Notes under the pieces: model-generated
Seen by the model: only the letters and a program-made list of their open reading frames with translations
The model's database searches: none
What the model was told of the DNA's origin: nothing
Translations under genes and position numbers: made by a program
NCBI GenBank assembly: GCA_963677355.2
Contig: CAXXXQ010000004.1
Span: 62,001-126,000 of the forward strand
Direction: 5' to 3'
DNA from: Thiomicrorhabdus sp963677355
GTDB taxonomy: Bacteria > Pseudomonadota > Gammaproteobacteria > Thiomicrospirales > Thiomicrospiraceae
DNA length: 64,000 nucleotides
Shown here: piece by piece, positions 33,941 through 42,855 of the stretch
Position numbering within the stretch: the stretch's first letter is position 1
Layout of the letters: each line of letters begins with the position of its first letter

Positions 33941-35949
33941 TGTTTTTTGTTCTCATTGTCGGTACGGGGATTTTGCTGATATTGGTATTCAAACTTTCTT
34001 TTTAAGAATACCCCCGGCTGATCGGGAATCTGTTTCAACCAGTTCTGCTGCGCCTGTTCCTCTTCGGACAGAGCGGGTTTAGCGTCTTTGGTATTGTCGC
34101 TTTTGGTTGATTGAGTGTCGGCCAGTTTATTGGCTTGGCCGTCCGCAGTTTCGGCCGCGTTTTGGGCTTCATCGCCGCTGCCGTCCGCTTCCGCGACCCC
34201 CGAACGTTGGGAAGCGTTTTGTTCCGAGGTTTGTGCATCTTGATTATCGGTTGCTTGTCCTTGGTTTGACGGGGTTGCATCTTGTGCTTGCTGGCCGTCT
34301 TGGGTGGCGTTCTGAGCGTTTCCGGAATCGCTATTTACATCGTCACCACTCTGTTTTGATGCCTCATTTTCAGCGCCTTGCTCACCTCCTGAACCGGTTG
34401 AATTATCCGTTTGTTGTGGTTGAGTGGTTTGCTGATCGTTTTTTTGCGTTTGTTGTGACGACTCTTGTCGGCTATTCTCTGTTGCTTCCGAAGCGCCGTT
34501 TTGACCATTTTCCGATTGCTCAGGCAGTTGCGTGGCAGAGCTGATGGTTTTCAATTTTTGCGCAATCGCTAGGTTTTCTTTGGCGGCTTGCATGGAGGGA
34601 TTAATCAATAGCGCTTGTTCATACGCTTTGATGGCCTCATCCAGTTGCATACTTTTGGTTAAGGCATTGCCTTGGTTGTAGTAGCCGACAGCACTTTTAT
34701 CGAGAGCAAACAGTTTGGCGGCTTCGGCATATCGTCCCTGACGGTACAGGGCACTGGCACGCCACTGTTTATTTTCAAACAGTGCTTCGGCTTTGTCATA
34801 CTCTTCGGCTTCCCAAGCTTGGTAGCCTTGCTGATCGTGTGATTTGAACACTTCTCCTAAATCCGATAACAGAGAACCGGCATAAGAGGGTTGAGGGTTC
34901 AATAGCAGACCGGGCAGTAGAGCCAGAGCGGCTAGATTAAGCAGGGTACCTCGTCTGAACAGAAAGGCAGCGAGCGGGATCAGCAGAAACAGGAAGTAAA
35001 AACCGATATCGAGCGGGTGGTTGACCTCTTTTTCGGTTTGGGCACTATCTAAATCGCTACTGGTCAGTTTCGGTGGTAACAAGTTTTGGCTGTTATCAAC
35101 GCCAATTCGCAGGTGCTGCCACTCAATGCCGGTTTCGTCCGCTAAGTCCGCAAAGCGCTGTAGCGGCACTTCAGGCATGATTAGTTTACCGTCATCGTCT
35201 TTAAGCAGACCGTAGCCGGGAATTTGCACGACGCCGCCTTTTTTCGAACCGACCGTCAGCAAACTGATAGAGTAGGGTTTGCTGTCAATCCAGTCTTCAA
35301 TCGAACCGATTTGGTTGGCTTCAATATCATCACTAATCCAGATGATGTGTCCTTGGGTGATTTTCGCCCCGGTGAGTAGATCATCCGCTTTTTGCAGGCC
35401 GAGCAACGGATCCGAACCGAATTGAGGCATGACAACCGGATTAAGGCTCGGTAACAGCCCCAATAAGGTTTTGTTGTCTTCCGAAATCGGGCTAATGGTA
35501 TGTGCCGAGCCGGCATAGACAACCATACCGATCGCATATTCGGGATTTTGCTTTAACAGGTCCGTCAAAGTGTATTTCACCCGGGCGATACGGTCTGGCG
35601 AAACATCGTCGGCCAACATGGACAGGGAAAGGTCGAGCACGATCACCACTCCTTGTTGGGATTTTTGCGCCGGTACATCCACCGATTTGATCCAGGGACC
35701 GGACAGTGCCAGTACCGTGAAAAACCAGGCAAAGGCTAGACCGATATAACCGAGTTTCTCGTTTAATGAAGGTTCCGACGTGGCATTTTCGCCGAGTAGC
35801 AATCTACGGAATTTCGGTTCGATGACTTGGTGCCAAGCCCCTTGTTTCTGGTTGACCTGCCAAGCTTGCCAAATAATCCAGATAATAGGCAATAAAGCCA
35901 AAAACCACCAAGGTCTGAGAAAATGTATATTGGCCATGATTTCAAACAT
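33934..35949 (-). CDS. BatB-BatC fusion: VWA domain plus TPR and acidic Q/N-rich tail
   Basis: 671 residues combining two Bat proteins. Two N-terminal membrane segments (about 12-28 and 68-84) flank a short loop. The von Willebrand A domain has an intact MIDAS (VIVLDLSLSMLADD, Asp106 to Ser110). A further membrane pair lies near 320-355. Residues about 373-470 form TPR units (YDKAEALFENKQWRASALYRQGRYAEAAKLF, YNQGNALTKSMQLDEAIKAYEQALLINP), as in BatC. The last 170 residues are low complexity, rich in Gln, Asn, Ser, Asp and Glu. Start alternatives are 35949 and 35937. It lies 1 base after batA. The VWA domain probably docks to the MoxR-controlled complex. Confidence 0.9.
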   Translation of the reverse strand: MFEIMANIHFLRPWWFLALLPIIWIIWQAWQVNQKQGAWHQVIEPKFRRLLLGENATSEPSLNEKLGYIGLAFAWFFTVLALSGPWIKSVDVPAQKSQQGVVIVLDLSLSMLADDVSPDRIARVKYTLTDLLKQNPEYAIGMVVYAGSAHTISPISEDNKTLLGLLPSLNPVVMPQFGSDPLLGLQKADDLLTGAKITQGHIIWISDDIEANQIGSIEDWIDSKPYSISLLTVGSKKGGVVQIPGYGLLKDDDGKLIMPEVPLQRFADLADETGIEWQHLRIGVDNSQNLLPPKLTSSDLDSAQTEKEVNHPLDIGFYFLFLLIPLAAFLFRRGTLLNLAALALLPGLLLNPQPSYAGSLLSDLGEVFKSHDQQGYQAWEAEEYDKAEALFENKQWRASALYRQGRYAEAAKLFALDKSAVGYYNQGNALTKSMQLDEAIKAYEQALLINPSMQAAKENLAIAQKLKTISSATQLPEQSENGQNGASEATENSRQESSQQTQKNDQQTTQPQQTDNSTGSGGEQGAENEASKQSGDDVNSDSGNAQNATQDGQQAQDATPSNQGQATDNQDAQTSEQNASQRSGVAEADGSGDEAQNAAETADGQANKLADTQSTKSDNTKDAKPALSEEEQAQQNWLKQIPDQPGVFLKRKFEYQYQQNPRTDNENKKQW

Positions 35950-35950
35950 T

Positions 35951-36985
35951 CTAGGCCCCCATCTTTCTTAATTGCTGCCAAGCTAACATCAGACTAAACA
36001 GGAATGCCAGTCCAAGCGGCCAATAATAGAATTCGGAACGTAACCGGTAACTAAAAATTTCATGTTCAACCGATTCAAGTTGGTTGATGTGTTGGTAGAT
36101 TTCGGCCAGTTGTTCAGTGTCGTTGGCTTGGAAGAAGCGGCCGCCGGTCAACTCTGCAATTTGAGTCAAGGTATCGATATCCATATCCGATTTATTGGCC
36201 AGAAAGCGATCCAGTCCGGTACGGCTTCTTACCTTACCGACGCCAACGGTATAGATTTTCAGCCCCATCTCTTTCGATTTCTGAGCCGCTTCCAGCGGAT
36301 CGACAATCCCGGCGGTATTGGAGCCGTCGGTCAATAGAATAAGTACCGCGGAACGTATCTCGGTATCCAGTTTATTCTCTTTGAAATGTTTGAGGGTCAA
36401 GCCGATGGCATCGCCGATGGCGGTGTTTTTTCCGGCCATACCGATTTCGGTTTCGTTGAGCAAGGTTTTAACGGTATTCAGATCGTAGGTCAGCGGGCTC
36501 TGTAAAAACGCTTGGGTGCCGAATACCACCAAGCCCATGCGGTCTCCTTGGCGGCGATTGATGAATTCCGAGACCACTGATTTAACTGCAACTAGACGGT
36601 TCACTTCATCGCCTTGCAGGTACATGTCCTCTTTCTGCATGCTACCGGACAGGTCGACGGCGAGCACAATTTCCTTTCCGCTGATCTGAAAGGGAGTGGA
36701 ATCCAGATAGAGTACCGGACGGGTTGCGGCGATGAGCAAAGCAAACCACATCAGTATCGCCAGTGGCGGAATGCCGCTGTGAGTTTGATTGACCTCCACC
36801 AAGTTCTCTTCCGGAAGCTCGCCTTCGACACGCGAGATGATCTGTGGAGCCAGCAGAGGACTGTGCTGTTTGTTGACTGGTTTGATTAAACGGTTAATCA
36901 ACCACGGAAGCGGAAGCAAAGCGATCATCCATGGCCAGATGAAGCTCAGGTTGGTGACAATGTGAATAATTTTGTCCCATTCCAT
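35951..36985 (-). CDS. batA: BatA-like VWA domain membrane protein
   Basis: 344 residues: N-terminal membrane segments (about 14-30 and 75-90), then a von Willebrand A domain with MIDAS AVDLSGSMQKEDM and the downstream TDGSNTAG metal ligand motif, then a C-terminal membrane segment (YYWPLGLAFLFSLMLAWQQL). Matches BatA of the aerotolerance operon. Its ATG shares a base with the stop of the DUF4381 gene (overlap at 36985), so translation is coupled. Confidence 0.93.
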   Translation of the reverse strand: MEWDKIIHIVTNLSFIWPWMIALLPLPWLINRLIKPVNKQHSPLLAPQIISRVEGELPEENLVEVNQTHSGIPPLAILMWFALLIAATRPVLYLDSTPFQISGKEIVLAVDLSGSMQKEDMYLQGDEVNRLVAVKSVVSEFINRRQGDRMGLVVFGTQAFLQSPLTYDLNTVKTLLNETEIGMAGKNTAIGDAIGLTLKHFKENKLDTEIRSAVLILLTDGSNTAGIVDPLEAAQKSKEMGLKIYTVGVGKVRSRTGLDRFLANKSDMDIDTLTQIAELTGGRFFQANDTEQLAEIYQHINQLESVEHEIFSYRLRSEFYYWPLGLAFLFSLMLAWQQLRKMGA

Positions 36986-37506
36986 TATTGGTGATGTCCT
37001 TTAATCCATTTGTGCGCATAATCCGCTAGCGTTCGCGTGGCTTGCTGTATTTGCGGTGACTTATCTGCGTGTTCATCCATATAGCTGATTTCGATTATTT
37101 CCGCTAGGTTTTCCGGCTGAGGGATATAGCTGCTGGTATCCGAGAGAAAATGCACCCAATCTTCACTTTGCAAGGCAGCGGTTTTACTGCGCCCGTATGC
37201 CGTCAAAGCAACCTGCTTGAGCAGTCGGTTGATGCGGGAAATTTTCTGGTAATCGGAGAGGGTGTTATCACTAAGGATTGTTTGTAATAACCTGTCCGCC
37301 GTGACTCGATAGGCGTTGCGTCTTTTTAGATCCAGATAGTACCAAAGTACACCGACCAGAATAGAGGTCACACTAAAAATTAAAATCCACCAACTGAAAG
37401 CCAACGGCCACCAGCCAATCGGGTCGGGCAGTTGAATATCGTGGAGTTGGGATAACAGATTCGGGTCTTGCATAGGAAAATAACTATTGGAGTAAACGGG
37501 CTTCAA
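36985..37506 (-). CDS. DUF4381 domain protein of the Bat operon
   Basis: 173 residues with one N-terminal membrane helix (GWWPLAFSWWILIFSVTSILVGVLWYY, about 32-58) followed by a cytoplasmic helical domain (KISRINRLLKQVALTAYGRSKTAALQSEDWVHFL). This is the DUF4381 pattern, regularly found between the DUF58 and BatA genes. The start is ambiguous: 37506 overlaps the DUF58 gene by 23 bases, while a second ATG at 37473 would not overlap. Function unknown. Confidence 0.85.
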   Translation of the reverse strand: MKPVYSNSYFPMQDPNLLSQLHDIQLPDPIGWWPLAFSWWILIFSVTSILVGVLWYYLDLKRRNAYRVTADRLLQTILSDNTLSDYQKISRINRLLKQVALTAYGRSKTAALQSEDWVHFLSDTSSYIPQPENLAEIIEISYMDEHADKSPQIQQATRTLADYAHKWIKGHHQ

Positions 37507-38446
37507 TCAGGCTCATCAAGGGCTCTTGATGGGTGCCTATCTGCACGAGTGGAATATTCAGTTGCACAAAGACTTCAGCGGTATTTCGCCACTGCTCTTC
37601 ATAGATATCTTGGTAGTTTTGTCTGGTTTTTTCTCTGAAACTGTCCAGTCTGACCAGTTTATTACTGGCGAAGCTACTGGTCATACTCAACCAACCCAGT
37701 TCGGGCAGCGTTTTTTCAAGATTATCGTAGATGTGGATAGCGGTAATATCCGAGCTGGTTTTTAGTTTTTGCAGTTGCGGTTTGGCGTATTTCGCTAATT
37801 GAATCATATCGCCGATCAGAAAGACCTTATTGCCCGGTTTATTAACTTTAAGCAGTTGATTCAGCGCTTCCGGCCAAGCTTGACTGTCGGGAGCCAGCGG
37901 CGTATTGATCTGTGCTTGCAGGTCGATACTTTGCTGCAGCAAACTGAGTACGGTTTGCTGGTTTCGTTTCGGCGACAGCCAGTTCTGGCGCAGGTGGTTG
38001 AAGCCGATGCCGCCAACCCGTTCGTTATGAGACAGAGAGACCCAAGCAAGGATAGCCGCGATATTTAGTGCTTGTGCCGTTTTTAGACGCTTCTTAGAAC
38101 CGAAAAACAGATTTGGAGTCTGTTCAATCGCCAGCAGTGTCGGGCGCTCATTCTCTTCGACAAATATTTTAGTATGCGGTTTTTGGATTCGGGCGGTAAC
38201 TTTCCAGTCGATATGGCGAATGTCATCGCCGGGCTGGTACTGGCGCACCTCGCTAAAGGTCATGCCTCGGCCTTTTTTTACCGCTAGATGACTACCGGTT
38301 TGGGCAACGATCTGATCTTGCTGGTGATTCAGTTTTTTTTGTTTCACGTGAAACCTGAACTCGACCAAATCTTTAAGGTTGCTGTACAGGCTGGTCTCTT
38401 CCGTCTGCATACTGTTGTGATTACTCTGCGGGGCTTTCATTGGCAA
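37484..38446 (-). CDS. DUF58 domain protein of the Bat operon
   Basis: 320 residues, cytoplasmic. The DUF58 signature is clear: KKGRGMTFSEVRQYQPGDDIRHIDWKVTARIQKPHTKIFVEENERPT (about 58-105), followed by a VWA-like Rossmann region without a full MIDAS. It sits directly after moxR (12-base gap), as in the known moxR-DUF58-batA order. A parS-like site lies at 38341-38354. Confidence 0.92.
   Translation of the reverse strand: MPMKAPQSNHNSMQTEETSLYSNLKDLVEFRFHVKQKKLNHQQDQIVAQTGSHLAVKKGRGMTFSEVRQYQPGDDIRHIDWKVTARIQKPHTKIFVEENERPTLLAIEQTPNLFFGSKKRLKTAQALNIAAILAWVSLSHNERVGGIGFNHLRQNWLSPKRNQQTVLSLLQQSIDLQAQINTPLAPDSQAWPEALNQLLKVNKPGNKVFLIGDMIQLAKYAKPQLQKLKTSSDITAIHIYDNLEKTLPELGWLSMTSSFASNKLVRLDSFREKTRQNYQDIYEEQWRNTAEVFVQLNIPLVQIGTHQEPLMSLIEARLLQ
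38341..38354. other. parS: parS-like ParB-binding site 4
   Basis: Perfect GTTTCACGTGAAAC (16-mer TGTTTCACGTGAAACC) near the 5' end of the DUF58 gene, encoding FHVKQ on the minus strand. Confidence 0.8.
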
Positions 38447-38458
38447 CGAGTGGTACGA

Positions 38459-39436
38459 CTAGGTAACCGGCACTAAATTAAGCAGTTGATCGGTGATATC
38501 GTCTACCTGAATACCTTGCGCCTCGGCTTCGAAACTCAGTAGTAAACGGTGGCGGAAAACATCATGTACCACTGCTTGTACATCGTCCGGACTGACGAAG
38601 TTTTTACCGTTCAACCAAGCTCGGCTACGGGCACAACGAGATAAAGCGATGGTGGCACGCGGACTGACGCCGACATTGATACAGTTGGCAAGTTCCTGAC
38701 CGTAACGTTTCGGTTCGCGGGTCGCCATCACTAGCTCGACAATATAGTCTTTAACCGAATCGGCTAAATGAATATCCAGAATAGCGTCACGAGCGGTGAA
38801 CAGGTCTTTTTGCGATAGCGGCGGGAAGTTCGGTTTGTCGCTATGCTGACGCGCTTCCTTTTCAACCAGATCCAAAATCCGGTGCTCACTGAAAGTATCC
38901 GGATAGTCGATTTTGACGTGCATCATGAAACGGTCCAGTTGCGCTTCAGGAAGTGGATAAGTTCCTTCCTGTTCAAGCGGATTTTGGGTCGCCATAACCA
39001 TAAACAGAGGCTCCATCGGCAAGCTGCGTTTACCGATACTGACCTGACCCTCGGCCATCGCTTCCAATAGGGCGGCTTGAACTTTTGCCGGCGCTCGGTT
39101 GATTTCGTCCGCCAGAATCAGGTTATGAAAGATCGGACCGGATTGGAAAACAAACTCACCGGTTTCCGGGCGGTAAATATCGGTACCGGTAATATCGGAC
39201 GGCAAAAGATCAGGCGTAAATTGGATACGGTGAAAACTGCCTTCAATCAGTTCGGACAAGACTTTGATTGCCTTGGTTTTTGCCAATCCGGGGGGACCTT
39301 CCACTAGTAAATGACCATCGGACAATAGGGCGATGAGCAAACGTTCGGTCAATTGTGGCTGACCGATAATATGCTGATTGATGTGATCAATCAGGGATTG
39401 AAACTTGTCTGATAAATTTGAGACTGCCTCTGACAC
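38459..39436 (-). CDS. moxR: MoxR family AAA+ ATPase
   Basis: First gene of the Bat operon; MoxR ATPases are thought to act as chaperones assembling VWA-protein complexes. Walker A GPPGLAKTKAI (residues about 39-49), Walker B LILADEINRAPAKVQAALLEAMAEGQV, sensor 1 MATQNPLEQEGTYPLPEAQLDRF, and the C-terminal lid GVSPRATIALSRCARSRAWL. 325 residues. The 213 bases upstream hold the promoter and the terminator of the chemoreceptor gene. Confidence 0.95.
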   Translation of the reverse strand: MSEAVSNLSDKFQSLIDHINQHIIGQPQLTERLLIALLSDGHLLVEGPPGLAKTKAIKVLSELIEGSFHRIQFTPDLLPSDITGTDIYRPETGEFVFQSGPIFHNLILADEINRAPAKVQAALLEAMAEGQVSIGKRSLPMEPLFMVMATQNPLEQEGTYPLPEAQLDRFMMHVKIDYPDTFSEHRILDLVEKEARQHSDKPNFPPLSQKDLFTARDAILDIHLADSVKDYIVELVMATREPKRYGQELANCINVGVSPRATIALSRCARSRAWLNGKNFVSPDDVQAVVHDVFRHRLLLSFEAEAQGIQVDDITDQLLNLVPVT

Positions 39437-39606
39437 AGTAAATCCTCTGTATTTATTTGGATGAATGATTTTACTTTTACCAAATCCCGGATGGAATAGT
39501 GAATCTTTAACAGATTATGGCTTCATCGTGAGCTGGAAATTTCCGTAAAAACTTTCAATGAGTATCGCCCATTATACTGATAAGCAATCGAGATTTAAGC
39601 TTTAAC

Positions 39607-39634
39607 GAAAAACCCCTCGATGAGGGGTTTTGAG
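39607..39634 (-). terminator. Rho-independent terminator of the chemoreceptor gene
   Basis: AAAAACCCCTC / GAGGGGTTTT hairpin with a GAT loop, 15 bases beyond the minus-strand stop, T-rich on the minus side. Confidence 0.8.
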
Positions 39635-39649
39635 TGAAGGGTATGACGC

Positions 39650-42600
39650 TTAGTTAATATGCTTTTGATCGCCTTCGTAATCGATCAGCAGATTAAGCAG
39701 TTCGACCACTTTATCACTTAAGCGGTCGATTCTATCGACGCCGTTCTCGACAGTTTCATAGTCATCGATATAGAAAGCATCCATAATGGTTTTAATGGTT
39801 TGGTGCAGTTCGCTATGCTGTTCTCCCAGCTCTTTCATCATCGGTAAATGCATAAGTTGCTGTCCGTTACCTTGATAGTACCATTGACCGAGAATACAGG
39901 CTGCCGGATCAATTGCCGTTTCATAGCTGACACCGATATCCGCACCGTCGATAAAGTTACGGATTTTGTATTTCCAGTTCATATGAGCTTTGATCATGCT
40001 GGCATACTGTTGGGCAACTTCCGATTGGGCGATGATTTTATTGCGTCTTTCGCGTACAACCTGGCTGCTGTATTTATTGGGTTGAATATTGAAAGACTGC
40101 AGCATTTCGGTCAAGTCGTCGATTTTGAGCGGTTTTTTAATAATACCGTTCATACCGGCTTTTTCTATAGTCTGCTGATAGTTATCGGAGTGACCCGTAT
40201 AAGCCAGAACCGGGTTTTTAAAGCCGCTATTGCGTAATTCACGAGTTGCTTGTAGTCCGTCTTGAACCGGCATTTCGATATCCATCAAGATCGCTTTAGG
40301 GTTGTAACGTTTGCATTGAGCGACGGCATCGCGACCATTAGAGGCCGTACGAGCATCATAGCCCACCTTTCTAAGGTACATGCTGGCTACCTTGAGGTTG
40401 GAGATGTTATCGTCCACCACCAAGATAATCGGGGTCTCTTTTTCCGAATTACTGCCGCCGCCGGATTGACCGCATTCGCCCAATTCGAATGCACCGACCA
40501 AGTTGTCCATATTGTGGGCAACGTCGCTTAGATAGTCGGCCAAAGAGGAGTTTTCCATGACCAAAGTTGAATTGTGGTCGGCCGCTTTGTTTAGGTTTTC
40601 GATAGTGTGGTTGACATCGTCAATTTGTCGAGCCTGGGCCTGAGCGTTGTCGGCAATGGCCGAGATGTTGTTTGACATCTGGTTGACTTGACCGATGATC
40701 TGTTCCAATGATTCGCCGGTATTTTGTACCTTTTCGGTTCCGTGAGTAATTCTTTCGGCGGTTCTATTGATCAAAGTCTTGATATCTTTTGCCGCTTCGG
40801 CCGATTTTTGCGCCAAATTGCGAACTTCTCCGGCTACTACGGCAAAGCCTTTGCCGTGTTCACCGGCACGAGCGGCTTCAACGGCCGCATTCAGTGCCAG
40901 CAAGTTGGTTTGGAAGGCAATACTGTCGATCATGCTGACAATACCGGTAATCTGTTCGCTTACCTCATTGATTTCATGCATGGCTTGAATGGTTTCCTGC
41001 ATGCTTTGGTTGCCTTGTTCAACCTGATCTTGTGTCTGTCTGGCCAGTTGATTGGACTCGTTAGCCTGTTGTGCGGTTTGCGAGACTTTTTCGGTCAGCA
41101 TCTGCATGGCGGAAGATGTGGCGTAGAGTTCTTGGCTCTGCTGTTTGATCGAATTGAACAGCTCTTCGTTGCTTTTCGAGACGTGTTCGGCAGATTGGGT
41201 GACTTCGGAAGCCTGATTGTTGACACGGCAGAAAGAGCTACGCAGGGATTCGATACTGGTGACGAGGTTTCTGACGGTCCAGCCATATTGCCCGAAATGT
41301 TGACCTTCCGGCTCGACGGTCAGGTTTTTACTGGAAAGACCGCCAATCAAAATCGAGATATCTTTTAGCGTATATTGCAGGTTACTCATTAAATGGTTGA
41401 TATCTTCGGCCAATGTTTTATAGAAACCTTGCAGTTGACCGGTTTCGACCCGCGAGTGCAGCTTGCCGTGAGAAGCATCTTCGACCAACTTCTTAATATT
41501 GTCTTGTACAAACATCTCCTGAAAAATATCTTGCCATTCGATCACCATACCCAAGGCGTTACCGCTGCCGTCTTGAATCGGACTCAGTTGCAACTGCAAT
41601 TGGGCACCGAAAAACTCGAATTTAAAGGTTTCAGCTTGTTGCATGGCAATCAGGCGTTCCATGATGTGCGGGTTTTTTGCAAATAGACAAGCGATGTTTT
41701 TACCAAGCAGGTTATTCAGATCGAAATCGGAAATCTCTTCTCTGATAACCGGTTCCAGCTGACGCAAATACGCTTTTAATGAATCATTGAAGTAGGTAAT
41801 GGTACCGGTTTGGTCGGCAATCATAATGTATGAATTTAGATTATCGAGACCGGACTCCAAACGTGTCGACCTTCTCAGAGTGGTCATGACATCGTTTTTC
41901 TGGGCGTTAAGACGAATTTGCAAGGTTTTGATGCGTCGATTAATGACTCCGGAGGTATTTGCTCCATGGGTATTGATGTCGCCGGTCAGTTTTTCGTTGG
42001 TGATTTCGTCCAGCGCGCCGATCGCATCTTTGATACGGCCTAGGTAATACATGACATGAATGGTAGAAATAATCGTCAGGAAAATGACTAAATTATTCAG
42101 CCAACCCGGCCTAACGCCCGAGAAATAGGCATAACCTTCCATAATCATCGCCAGAATGGTTGCCGGAATCAGGGTGACTAAAGGCGGCCAGTGGGCTAGT
42201 GGGTTATAGCGTTTCCATAAGCTGTCGACTTCGCCATTCTTGAGTTTAATTTTCTTATTGGCAATCGCTTCATAAGCGGCGGTAGCGGCCTGTTTTTGCT
42301 CTTCCGATGCCGGTGTACGCGCACTCATATACCCCTTGATATTACCGTCTTCATCGAAAATAGGGGTGGCGTTGGCTTCTACCCAGTAGTGGTCGCCGTT
42401 TTTACGACGGTTTTTAACAATCTGATGCCACGGCCGTCCGGCTTGAATGGTTGTCCAGAAATCGGCAAAAACAGCCGCCGGTACGTCCGGGTGGCGTAAC
42501 AGGTTATGCGGCGCGCCCATTAATTCATGGTATTCATAACCGCTCGCTTCTACAAAAGCTTCATTTGCGTAGGTGATATTACCTTGTAGGTCAGTATGCG

Positions 42601-42664
42601 AGATGAGTAGAGTATCCGCTTTTAGCTTATATTCATTTTGCGTGACGGGTTGGTTGTTGCGCAT
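39650..42664 (-). CDS. Aer-like PAS chemoreceptor with receiver and CZB domains
   Basis: 1004 residues. An N-terminal PAS of the Aer type (residues about 15-120; ISHTDLQGNITYANEAFVEASGYEYHELMGAPHNLLRHPDVP) is followed by a short membrane hairpin (about 158-210), a second PAS (about 275-385), a methyl-accepting signalling domain with the tip MIDSIAFQTNLLALNAAVEAARAGEHGKGFAVVAGEVRNLAQ, then a receiver domain (ILVVDDN, phosphoacceptor in AILMDIEMPVQDG) and a C-terminal CZB zinc-binding domain (HMNWKYKIRNFI, DPAACILGQWYY, H...H). Aer proteins sense redox through FAD. A receiver behind the signalling domain is uncommon and offers phosphorylation feedback. Own terminator; transcribed alone. Confidence 0.93.
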   Translation of the reverse strand: MRNNQPVTQNEYKLKADTLLISHTDLQGNITYANEAFVEASGYEYHELMGAPHNLLRHPDVPAAVFADFWTTIQAGRPWHQIVKNRRKNGDHYWVEANATPIFDEDGNIKGYMSARTPASEEQKQAATAAYEAIANKKIKLKNGEVDSLWKRYNPLAHWPPLVTLIPATILAMIMEGYAYFSGVRPGWLNNLVIFLTIISTIHVMYYLGRIKDAIGALDEITNEKLTGDINTHGANTSGVINRRIKTLQIRLNAQKNDVMTTLRRSTRLESGLDNLNSYIMIADQTGTITYFNDSLKAYLRQLEPVIREEISDFDLNNLLGKNIACLFAKNPHIMERLIAMQQAETFKFEFFGAQLQLQLSPIQDGSGNALGMVIEWQDIFQEMFVQDNIKKLVEDASHGKLHSRVETGQLQGFYKTLAEDINHLMSNLQYTLKDISILIGGLSSKNLTVEPEGQHFGQYGWTVRNLVTSIESLRSSFCRVNNQASEVTQSAEHVSKSNEELFNSIKQQSQELYATSSAMQMLTEKVSQTAQQANESNQLARQTQDQVEQGNQSMQETIQAMHEINEVSEQITGIVSMIDSIAFQTNLLALNAAVEAARAGEHGKGFAVVAGEVRNLAQKSAEAAKDIKTLINRTAERITHGTEKVQNTGESLEQIIGQVNQMSNNISAIADNAQAQARQIDDVNHTIENLNKAADHNSTLVMENSSLADYLSDVAHNMDNLVGAFELGECGQSGGGSNSEKETPIILVVDDNISNLKVASMYLRKVGYDARTASNGRDAVAQCKRYNPKAILMDIEMPVQDGLQATRELRNSGFKNPVLAYTGHSDNYQQTIEKAGMNGIIKKPLKIDDLTEMLQSFNIQPNKYSSQVVRERRNKIIAQSEVAQQYASMIKAHMNWKYKIRNFIDGADIGVSYETAIDPAACILGQWYYQGNGQQLMHLPMMKELGEQHSELHQTIKTIMDAFYIDDYETVENGVDRIDRLSDKVVELLNLLIDYEGDQKHIN

Positions 42665-42806
42665 TTACCTATCCTATGAATTGTGTCATTTTATTGAGTG
42701 CAAAGAGTTGAGTAGCAAAGTGAGTGCCACAAATAAGCAATATTAAGTCAGCTAACTAAGTGAAAGTGTTGGCGAATCATGCCCCGTAAGCCGGGTTTGC
42801 AAAAAC

Positions 42807-42827
42807 AAAGGAACCCTGAAGGGTTCC
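42807..42827 (-). terminator. Rho-independent terminator of fhs
   Basis: GGAACCCT / AGGGTTCC hairpin (42810-42827), followed on the minus strand by TTTGTTTTT. Confidence 0.75.
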
Positions 42828-42855
42828 AATCGCATAAAAGAAAAAGGACGGAGGC

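Noticed and set aside
40724..41368. 214-codon open frame on the plus strand
   Set aside because: Antisense shadow of the chemoreceptor signalling domain; long because of the biased codon use of the real gene.
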